DNA from: Chloroflexota bacterium
GTDB lineage: Bacteria > Chloroflexota > Dehalococcoidia > SZUA-161
Direction of reading: 5' to 3'
Assembly: GCA_016865955.1 (NCBI GenBank)
Contig: VGNW01000041.1
Span: 1-13,316 of the forward strand
Length of the DNA stretch: 13,316 bases
In this document: positions 1-5,493 of the stretch, piece by piece
Layout of the letters: each line of letters starts with the position of its first letter
How positions within the stretch are numbered: position 1 is the stretch's first letter
Position numbers and translations under genes: made by a program
Notes under the pieces: generated by a model
Database searches by the model: none
Told to the model about the DNA's origin: nothing
The model's input: only the letters and a program-made list of their open reading frames with translations

Positions 1-480
1 GACATTTTCCCTGTCGAATAGCGGCCCTTTGTGCCATAGCTCCCAGGTGAAATCCTCGGGCCCATAATTGAGCATGCGATATTTGACAATGATGTCCTGA
101 GCTTCAGAAGGACATTGAACTCCTTCTCGCTGCCCTTCTACGGTGCTCCACTGCCCCCAGCTTTTAACCTCGGGGTCGTAGCAAACTTCTGTGTAAAGAT
201 GTACTTTGAGCACATAACGTATTCCAAGGGGGACCGACAAAGTATATTTGCCGAGTTCGTTCGTATGTCCTGTGGCGATAAGCTTGTCTCCAGACCAGGC
301 GCTTACCGTAGCTCCCGGAATAGGGATGTCTGCCCCGGCATTGAATAGCTTGTCTCCATCCTCGTCTTTAAAAACCGTTCCTGAAATCGTTGCTTTCGCC
401 GTCAATTCAGGAGACAAAGGATATGCAGGATTATCTAACTCCAGCTCATTGTTCAGTAGGGTATATGGCGTTTTCTTCAT
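1..480 (-). CDS. SdrD-B-like / carboxypeptidase-regulatory-like domain protein, C-terminus cut by window edge
   Basis: An open frame of 160 codons runs from ATG at 480 to the window edge without a stop. I read it codon by codon on the minus strand. Residues about 31-95 match an SdrD-B / carboxypeptidase-regulatory-like beta sandwich: SGTVFKDEDGDKLFNAG, then IPGATVSAW, then a GKYTL strand. Such domains are usually in secreted or surface proteins. Residues 96-160 (two Cys, several Trp) are not recognised. No signal peptide or membrane segment is visible at the N-terminus (MKKTPYTLLNNELELDNPAY), which is odd for this domain. The start lies 5 bases after the marR stop, with AGG from the marR end serving as a weak ribosome site, so it is almost certainly co-transcribed and coupled with marR. 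Function unknown. Confidence 0.8.
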   Translation of the reverse strand, partial: MKKTPYTLLNNELELDNPAYPLSPELTAKATISGTVFKDEDGDKLFNAGADIPIPGATVSAWSGDKLIATGHTNELGKYTLSVPLGIRYVLKVHLYTEVCYDPEVKSWGQWSTVEGQREGVQCPSEAQDIIVKYRMLNYGPEDFTWELWHKGPLFDRENV

Positions 481-485
481 GGTAT

Positions 486-950
486 TTACCTGCGACCTTG
501 TTGTAACTCGGTTTCTCCTGCCTGTAATAGCGCATCCAGCGCTTCAGTGATAAGCGTTAGCTGTGATGAATCGACTGCCTCAAGCAGCTCTTTAGTACGG
601 TCGCGAGCCAGTTGCCATAGCCCGCCGATCATTTTTTGCCCTTTGTCCGAGAGACGGCACAGAACCACGCGGCGGTCTTCGGGCAGGCTTTCCCGCATAA
701 CGGTATCCCGCTCCACGAGACGGTCTACAACTCCGGTTGCTGTTGCCAGGCTAACATCCAGAGCGGTGGCGATTTCGCTCATGCGCGTCGGTCCGCTGAG
801 GAATAGAAGCAAGATAACCTTGAGCTGCGGCATGGTAAGGTCCAACTGAAGCCATTCCTTGGGAACTATGGGGAAGAGCTCTCGAAAAGCCTTCTCCCCG
901 AGCTGAAGTATGTGTTCTACCTGTGCCTCTCTGTTGGATTCTTGCTTCAT
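486..950 (-). CDS. MarR family transcriptional regulator
   Basis: A 154-residue winged-helix regulator of normal MarR length, expected to bind DNA as a dimer and to repress its own operon, often releasing on binding a small ligand. The winged HTH covers about residues 38-105: recognition region MSEIATALDVSLATATGVVDRL, then the wing with the hallmark PEDRR (90-94) and RLSDKG (99-104). Terminal helices (1-30, 110-150) would form the dimer interface. I chose ATG at 950 because AGGGGG lies about 6 bases upstream. An in-frame GTG at 983 would add 11 residues but has no ribosome site. It is followed after 5 bases by the SdrD-B-like gene. Palindromes next to its promoter suggest autoregulation. The ligand is not predictable. 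Confidence 0.93.
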   Translation of the reverse strand: MKQESNREAQVEHILQLGEKAFRELFPIVPKEWLQLDLTMPQLKVILLLFLSGPTRMSEIATALDVSLATATGVVDRLVERDTVMRESLPEDRRVVLCRLSDKGQKMIGGLWQLARDRTKELLEAVDSSQLTLITEALDALLQAGETELQQGRR

Positions 951-1002
951 TTGATACCCCCTGGCTGAATTCGGGCAAGGCACCTGTATCAGCAGTCTCC
1001 GG

Positions 1003-1012
1003 TACTATAGTA
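1003..1012. promoter_or_regulatory. 10-bp perfect palindrome in the marR leader
   Basis: TACTATAGTA is a perfect 10-bp palindrome about 35 bases inside the predicted marR leader. It could be a second operator half of the region or a chance palindrome. Its sequence is not the same as that of 1040-1050. Confidence 0.3.
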
Positions 1013-1039
1013 AGTGCAACACATTACTTTTGCCTATGA

Positions 1040-1050
1040 CTAACTATTAG
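1040..1050. promoter_or_regulatory. Candidate MarR operator at the transcription start
   Basis: CTAACTATTAG is a small inverted repeat (CTAA / TTAG around a 3-base centre). It lies immediately downstream of the -10 box and over the expected start of the marR transcript, where a bound repressor would block initiation. The arms are short, so this is suggestive only. Confidence 0.4.
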
Positions 1051-1051
1051 C

Positions 1052-1080
1052 ATTATACAAAGTATTATTCGGGATGTCAA
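1052..1080 (-). promoter_or_regulatory. Perfect-consensus sigma-70 promoter of the marR operon
   Basis: On the minus strand TTGACA (1080-1075), a 17-base spacer and TATAAT (1057-1052) match the consensus at every position with ideal spacing. Transcription would start near 1045, giving a leader of about 95 bases to the marR ATG at 950. A promoter this strong in front of a regulator gene fits a tightly repressed unit. Confidence 0.85.
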
Positions 1081-1115
1081 TAGTAAAAGGAGCAGGAATC
1101 ATAAAATCGGTAGGA

Positions 1116-1139
1116 AAAGGAGGCTTTGCTATGGAATAA
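1116..1139 (+). other. Strong ribosome site followed by a start-stop minimal ORF
   Basis: AAAGGAGG (1116-1123) stands 7 bases before ATG at 1131, ideal spacing, yet the frame is only ATG GAA TAA. It lies before the predicted rnc promoter and is therefore not in the rnc leader if that promoter is correct. It may be the relic of a lost gene, a two-codon leader ORF on a longer transcript, or chance. Confidence 0.35.
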
Positions 1140-1168
1140 AGAATCTCTTCATTAGCTATCGATTTTTC

Positions 1169-1198
1169 TTGACAATCACAGGTTCGGCAGCTTATCAT
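1169..1198 (+). promoter_or_regulatory. Promoter of the rnc-ftsY operon
   Basis: TTGACA (1169-1174) is perfect, the spacer is 18 bases, and TATCAT (1193-1198) matches TATAAT at five of six positions. Transcription would start near 1205, leaving about 23 bases before the TTG start of rnc. Confidence 0.65.
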
Positions 1199-1227
1199 AA
1201 ACTCAAACTCGTATCAGGTTTAGGATT

Positions 1228-1920
1228 TTGTTAGAAGCTGATGCACTTCAGGCTGACCTCGGTATAAATTTTAGGGACTCTTCTCTCCTGCAGCAGGCGC
1301 TTGTCCATCGCTCCTTTCTGAATGAAAACCCCACTTCCAATCTGTCATCCAATGAGAGGCTTGAGTTCCTGGGCGATGCTGTTCTAGGTTTTGTTGTGGC
1401 GAGCGAGCTTTATGCAAGATTCCCTGACCTCCCTGAGGGTGAGCTAACGAAGCTGAGGTCGGCGCTGGTACGGGGCGAGACACTGAGCCGTATTGCATTG
1501 TTTTTGAACCTGGGAAATTATCTTTACCTGGGGCATGGCGAGGAGGAGAGCGGCGGTCGCTACCGTCCCCGGAATTTGAGCTGCGCCCTGGAGGCAGTAA
1601 TAGGAGCAGTTTTCCTCGACCAGGGTCTCGATGTGACGAAGGAACTTATCCTGAGGCTGCTGAGGGGAAAACTCGAACGCATAACAGAAGACAAATCGAT
1701 ATCGGACTACAAATCGAGGCTGCAGCAGCTTATTCAGGCCGACCATAGGGTCACGCCGGTATATCGAACCATCGCTGAATTCGGGCCGGACCATGCCAAG
1801 GTATTTACTGTTGAGGTTCTTGTGGGGGAACTGGTAATCGGGCGCGGCCATGGTCGCAGCAAAAGGGCGGCTGAGATGGATGCAGCGCGTTCTGCACTGC
1901 AAACCTTCACGAAAGGCTAA
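1228..1920 (+). CDS. rnc: Ribonuclease III
   Basis: A 230-residue RNase III, normal length. It cuts double-stranded RNA in rRNA precursor processing and mRNA turnover, as a Mg-dependent dimer. The catalytic domain (about 5-150) carries the signature NERLEFLGD (42-50), with catalytic Glu43 and Asp50, and LEAVIGAVFLD (121-131), with Glu122. The double-stranded-RNA-binding domain covers about 158-227 (DYKSRLQQLIQ start, GRGHGRSKRAAEMDAA end). Cys119 occupies the place of the usual metal-site Asp (E. coli Asp114), which is unusual. The start is TTG at 1228; no in-frame ATG or GTG fits. AGG at 1216-1218 is a modest ribosome site. It shares an operon with ftsY, 2 bases downstream. Confidence 0.96.
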   Translation: MLEADALQADLGINFRDSSLLQQALVHRSFLNENPTSNLSSNERLEFLGDAVLGFVVASELYARFPDLPEGELTKLRSALVRGETLSRIALFLNLGNYLYLGHGEEESGGRYRPRNLSCALEAVIGAVFLDQGLDVTKELILRLLRGKLERITEDKSISDYKSRLQQLIQADHRVTPVYRTIAEFGPDHAKVFTVEVLVGELVIGRGHGRSKRAAEMDAARSALQTFTKG

Positions 1921-1922
1921 TC

Positions 1923-2831
1923 ATGTTTGGCTTGTTCAAGAAGACGGAAAAGGGGGTCAAGCGCACCCGCGAGGCGTGGTGGGGCAAGGTTGCCCATCTC
2001 TTCGACCACGCTGAGTTCGGGGAAGACCTCTGGGACGAACTCGAAGAGCTTCTCATCTCCGCGGATGTCGGCGTGGCTACCACCGGCAAGTTGATCGGGC
2101 AGCTCAGGCAGAGGGTGGAAAGAGAGAAACTCAGAGAAGCCGCCGCTGTCAGAGATGCCCTTAAACAGGGAATAGCTTCCATATTGGCAGTCGGCGATGG
2201 CAAGAAAACCGGGCCGGGCGGTCTGGAAGTATTACTGGTGGTCGGGGTCAACGGTGTGGGCAAGACCACCAGTATTGCCAAGCTGGCACATAGTTACAAA
2301 GAGCAGGGTAAAAAAGTAATACTTGCCGCGGCTGACACTTTCAGAGCAGCAGCCATCGACCAGCTCAAGATTTGGGGGGAACGTGTTAAAGTTCCTGTGA
2401 TTGCACACCAGCCCGGAGGAGACCCCGCTGCGGTGGTCTTCGACGCTATGGAGGCAGCCCGGAGAAGCGCCGACGTGGTTATAGTCGATACCGCGGGACG
2501 CCTGCATACCAAGTTCAATCTCATGGAGGAGCTTAAAAAGATAAGACGGGTAGTAGATAAATCGAACATAGAGCCGAAGGTGCTGCTCGTCCTCGATGCT
2601 AATACGGGTCAGAACGGATTGACCCAGGCAAAATATTTCACCGAGGCTGTTAAAGTAAACGGCGTATTTCTGGCAAAGCTCGATAGCACCGCCAAAGGGG
2701 GCATTGTTCTTGCTATCTGCGACGAGCTTAAAATACCCATCCTCTATATCGGCACCGGCCAGGAGCTGGAGGATATTGCTCCCTTCAGCCCTCAGGAATT
2801 CGTGGAAGCGCTGTTTTCCAAAGAAAGTTAG
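1923..2831 (+). CDS. ftsY: Signal recognition particle receptor FtsY
   Basis: A 302-residue SRP GTPase that docks ribosome-nascent chain-SRP complexes at the inner membrane for co-translational insertion. This is the short form: the acidic A domain is almost absent, with only a basic, Trp-containing start (MFGLFKKTEKGVKRTREAWW) that can act as the membrane-targeting helix. The N domain covers about 20-90 and the G domain 100-302. P-loop GVNGVGKTT is at 108-116, DTFRAAA at 138-144, DTAGRLH at 189-195 and TGQ near 278-280. The base-recognition motif, normally TKLDG, reads AKLDS (251-255), keeping Lys and Asp. ATG at 1923 follows AAAGG in the end of rnc. Only 7 bases separate its stop from the stop of the convergent membrane gene, with no visible terminator. 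The polytopic proteins next door would be clients of this pathway, but so would any others. Confidence 0.97.
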   Translation: MFGLFKKTEKGVKRTREAWWGKVAHLFDHAEFGEDLWDELEELLISADVGVATTGKLIGQLRQRVEREKLREAAAVRDALKQGIASILAVGDGKKTGPGGLEVLLVVGVNGVGKTTSIAKLAHSYKEQGKKVILAAADTFRAAAIDQLKIWGERVKVPVIAHQPGGDPAAVVFDAMEAARRSADVVIVDTAGRLHTKFNLMEELKKIRRVVDKSNIEPKVLLVLDANTGQNGLTQAKYFTEAVKVNGVFLAKLDSTAKGGIVLAICDELKIPILYIGTGQELEDIAPFSPQEFVEALFSKES

Positions 2832-2838
2832 CTGTTTG

Positions 2839-4011
2839 CTACCACCCCAGATGCACGCTCCAGAGAGTTCCCCACAGGTTTACGGCAACCGATAAGGCTA
2901 CCAGTGCGATAATGCCTTTGTTTATGCGGTTTCCTATTCCGGAGCCGATGAGCAAAAGCAGAAACGGGAAGAAGTCCAGGCTATAGCGGTAGCCGAACTG
3001 TACCCATCCCGAAGAGAACCAGAAAAGTGACGGGAGCAGAATCGCTACGGCGGCTAATGCCGCCCATAGGTTTGCCCTGTCAGAAAATTTAGCTTTTAGG
3101 ACATAGAATACTGCCGGTGTGGTTATCAAAATGCTCATGCCTTCGGGATAAGGCCTCAGGAAGGGGAAGTGGTCGACATACTGCGGAGGCATGAGAAACA
3201 AAATGTATAGATGTTCTGCTATATAATGAGGGTTCCAGAAGCCGTACTTGGCGATGTCGGCGGCAAAGTAGGAAGAGTAGCTATGTCCGAGATAACCCGT
3301 CTCGATAGGGTTGCCGAAACGCAGGTAGTTGAAAACTCCCAGACCGATTAGCGGCAAGGCTAGCCCCGCCAGAAACTGGATGGGGCGCCTGGGAAAACCG
3401 CCTTCTCCGGAAAGCATAGCCAGGAAAAATACGGCGCCGAGCACGACCGGCAGCCGGCTCAATACCGCCAGTCCCAGTAATATCCCTATTAAAAAAGCGC
3501 GCCTTCTGCCGGAATACTCGACTAAGCTGAGCAGCAGGAATAAAACGGCTACTATTTCGGCGAAAAACCACGTGGTTCCATGCGTAGCGACTTCCCAGTG
3601 CACCGTACCGAAACCGAAGAGGATTGTGAGCAGCCACCGCATCCCGCCTTTGATATTTAAACGACCTAACAGAATCCATACCAGAGCTACGTTTATTGCT
3701 CCTACGAACATGCTTATCCTGATCTGGTCGGCGTCCACTCCCCATATTGCCACGGCTGGCAGCAACAGCACTGCGGGCACAGGCGGGCTGGCGAGGTAGT
3801 ATTTGCCTTCGTGACTTACCAGGTCCTGGTAATAAGACGGGAATCCCTGCAGGTCTACCCTCCCCTCCAGAAATGCCTGGGACTGATATACGTAGTGTTT
3901 ATACCACTGGAGAGGGGTGGAATTGGAGATGAAATAGATGGCGAAGACAATCCCCACTATCAGTAGCGGGACGGCGGCTTTCTTCAATAGTGGATTTACT
4001 TTTGAAGCCAA
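2839..4011 (-). CDS. GT-C-like polytopic membrane protein, paralog A
   Basis: A 390-residue, very hydrophobic protein with about 10-11 membrane segments (for example 12-30, 99-117, 148-166, 172-200, 211-229, 294-306, 314-331, 346-358, 366-382). Motifs shared with its paralog at 4183-5376: AFLEGR (46-51), a PPVP loop (76-79), LSRLP (184-188), FGYRYSLDFFPF (339-350) and NLWG (378-381). The fold pattern (TM1, long outer loop, many helices) resembles GT-C glycosyltransferases that take sugars from polyprenyl-phosphate, so a cell-surface glycosyltransferase role is likely but unproven. The paralog's Asp44 and Asp51 in the first loop are Lys38 and Gln45 here. The start is TTG at 4011 with GGGAG 5 bases upstream. 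It is divergent from paralog B and convergent with ftsY. Confidence 0.85.
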   Translation of the reverse strand: MASKVNPLLKKAAVPLLIVGIVFAIYFISNSTPLQWYKHYVYQSQAFLEGRVDLQGFPSYYQDLVSHEGKYYLASPPVPAVLLLPAVAIWGVDADQIRISMFVGAINVALVWILLGRLNIKGGMRWLLTILFGFGTVHWEVATHGTTWFFAEIVAVLFLLLSLVEYSGRRRAFLIGILLGLAVLSRLPVVLGAVFFLAMLSGEGGFPRRPIQFLAGLALPLIGLGVFNYLRFGNPIETGYLGHSYSSYFAADIAKYGFWNPHYIAEHLYILFLMPPQYVDHFPFLRPYPEGMSILITTPAVFYVLKAKFSDRANLWAALAAVAILLPSLFWFSSGWVQFGYRYSLDFFPFLLLLIGSGIGNRINKGIIALVALSVAVNLWGTLWSVHLGW

Positions 4012-4182
4012 AATATACTCCCAATCGCCTCGGAAGTTATGACAATTCTATATCCTGCTCAATCCAAAGTAAAGGTGTCGTCCTCGTCCATGATAATTAG
4101 TGACATATATCAGCCTTCTCTGGTAATATATCAGAGGAATTTGTACATTCCTTATTTAATCTATATCGAACGGACGAGCATC
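4012..4182. promoter_or_regulatory. Divergent control region between the two GT-C paralogs
   Basis: 171 A/T-rich bases lie between the TTG of paralog A (4011) and the ATG chosen for paralog B (4183). For the rightward gene GTGACA (4100-4105), 18 bases and TAATAT (4124-4129) make a plausible promoter, with a start near 4136. The nonamer ATATATCAG occurs twice in direct orientation, at 4105-4113 and 4126-4134, 21 bases apart (two helical turns), overlapping both promoter boxes. No convincing leftward promoter was found; TATAGA on the minus strand at 4052-4047 is the best -10 candidate. Confidence 0.5.
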
Positions 4183-5376
4183 ATGGATTTTAGACAGGTC
4201 GGTATAGGATTCAAACAAAGGGTGCTTCCGAACAAATGGTTTCAAGCTGCTTGGGTAGCTGCTCTGGTTTTTGTCATTTACTGGGCAACAAGCACAGGGT
4301 CAACGGCATTCGACCATTATGTTCGCCTCTCCGATGCTTTCCTTCACGGGCGTCTTTACATCGAAAATGCACCCTCATGGTTGGAATTGGCAAGGGTCGA
4401 TGGAAGGGGATATGTCATGGAACCCCCAGCGCCCACCCTATTTATCATCCCCTGGGTGGCTATCTGGGGGCTTAGCACCAATCAGGCCATAATATCGATG
4501 CTTTTAGGTGCAGCAGCCGTAGGTCTGTTCTGGGTGGCTGCCACTCAACTCCGCTGGAGTTTATCCTTCAAGGCAGCCGTGACCGTTCTGGTCGCTTTCG
4601 GTACGAACTTCTGGTGGGTTACTACCGAAGGCAGCGTCTGGATGATAGCTCATGCGTCGGCGGTTTTCTTCCTTATGGCGGCTCTGGTTGAGACCACGGG
4701 TAAAAACCGTCCCTGGATGGTCGGCTTGCTTGTGGGTTTAGCCGGCTTATCGCGTTTGCCTACATTTCTCGCTTTCCCCTTCTTTGCGTACACCGTATGT
4801 CGGGGAAGTGGCGAACGATGGGTAATAATCCGCCGCTTGACGATTTTCGGGGTTGCTTTAGCTGTGATGGGTGGACTCTATCTGCTGTATAATTACGGTC
4901 AATTCGGCACTCTTAACCCCGGGTATTATAGGGGCCAGTTCCTGGAAGGGCCGTGGTACTCGAAGGGGCTGTTCGATATCAGCTATATACCGCGCCACAT
5001 TAAAGCCATATTATTTGAAGCCCCCAAGGTCACAGAAAGCTTCCCGTTTTTCAAGCCGTCTGTTATTGGGATGGGGCTCTTCTTCACTACACCGGCATTG
5101 CTTTACATGTTTGGAGCCAGGCTGAAGGAAAGCTTAGTCCTGCCGGCTATCGCCGGTCTTTTACTCACGTCAATCCCTTTAGTGACTTACGCAGTGACCG
5201 GCTGGGCACAGTTCGGGTACCGCTTCAGTCTGGATGTTCTCCCATTCATGGTTATCCTTGTGGCATCCGGCATGAATCACCGTTTGAACAAACTCAATGT
5301 CGCTGTCATTCTTCTAAGCTGCGTCATTAATTTATGGGGAGTGCTGGCTTTACATAAATTTGATTGGGCGGCATAG
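4183..5376 (+). CDS. GT-C-like polytopic membrane protein, paralog B
   Basis: A 397-residue membrane protein clearly homologous over its whole length to the leftward gene at 2839-4011: AFLHGR, a PPAP loop (81-84), LSRLP (189-193), FGYRFSLDVLPF (344-355), NLWG (383-386). Roughly 10-11 membrane segments. It is probably a polyprenyl-phosphate-dependent GT-C glycosyltransferase acting outside the membrane; the donor and acceptor are unknown. Asp44 and Asp51 in the first outer loop are candidate catalytic acids. The frame is open back to ATG at 4039, but I chose 4183: it gives the same N-terminal length as paralog A, the 48 extra residues are not membrane-protein-like, and the predicted promoter falls inside them. 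The ribosome site (GGACGAG) is weak. It probably begins the operon that continues with the DUF2298 and PMT-fusion genes. Confidence 0.87.
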   Translation: MDFRQVGIGFKQRVLPNKWFQAAWVAALVFVIYWATSTGSTAFDHYVRLSDAFLHGRLYIENAPSWLELARVDGRGYVMEPPAPTLFIIPWVAIWGLSTNQAIISMLLGAAAVGLFWVAATQLRWSLSFKAAVTVLVAFGTNFWWVTTEGSVWMIAHASAVFFLMAALVETTGKNRPWMVGLLVGLAGLSRLPTFLAFPFFAYTVCRGSGERWVIIRRLTIFGVALAVMGGLYLLYNYGQFGTLNPGYYRGQFLEGPWYSKGLFDISYIPRHIKAILFEAPKVTESFPFFKPSVIGMGLFFTTPALLYMFGARLKESLVLPAIAGLLLTSIPLVTYAVTGWAQFGYRFSLDVLPFMVILVASGMNHRLNKLNVAVILLSCVINLWGVLALHKFDWAA

Positions 5377-5493
5377 GACTGTAATTTATGGGCAGCCTAT
5401 GCTTATCTAACGGCGCACAATTTAGGTTTTAAAGTCCTGCGTGTTAGTTAGACTGCCCGGTTATCGAAGCTTCTCCAGACGGAGGCGGCACGG
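5377..5493. other. Gap between paralog B and the DUF2298 gene
   Basis: 117 bases without a gene. I see no strong promoter and no hairpin-plus-T-tract terminator, so read-through from paralog B is likely. Near the end, GGAGG (5480-5484) is placed 9 bases before the ATG at 5494. Confidence 0.5.

Noticed and set aside
951..983. Upstream GTG start for marR at 983
   Set aside because: It has no ribosome site, while the ATG at 950 has AGGGGG at good spacing and gives a standard MarR N-terminus.
4039..4182. In-frame N-terminal extension of paralog B by 48 residues from an ATG at 4039
   Set aside because: The extra residues have no counterpart in paralog A, the stretch is A/T-rich and promoter-like with direct repeats, and the ATG at 4183 gives the expected length.
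5375..5458. Interleaved inverted repeats AGGACT/AGTCCT and GGGCAG/CTGCCC after paralog B, pseudoknot-like
   Set aside because: Six-base arms separated by more than 50 bases are expected by chance; no U tract and no riboswitch pattern are visible.
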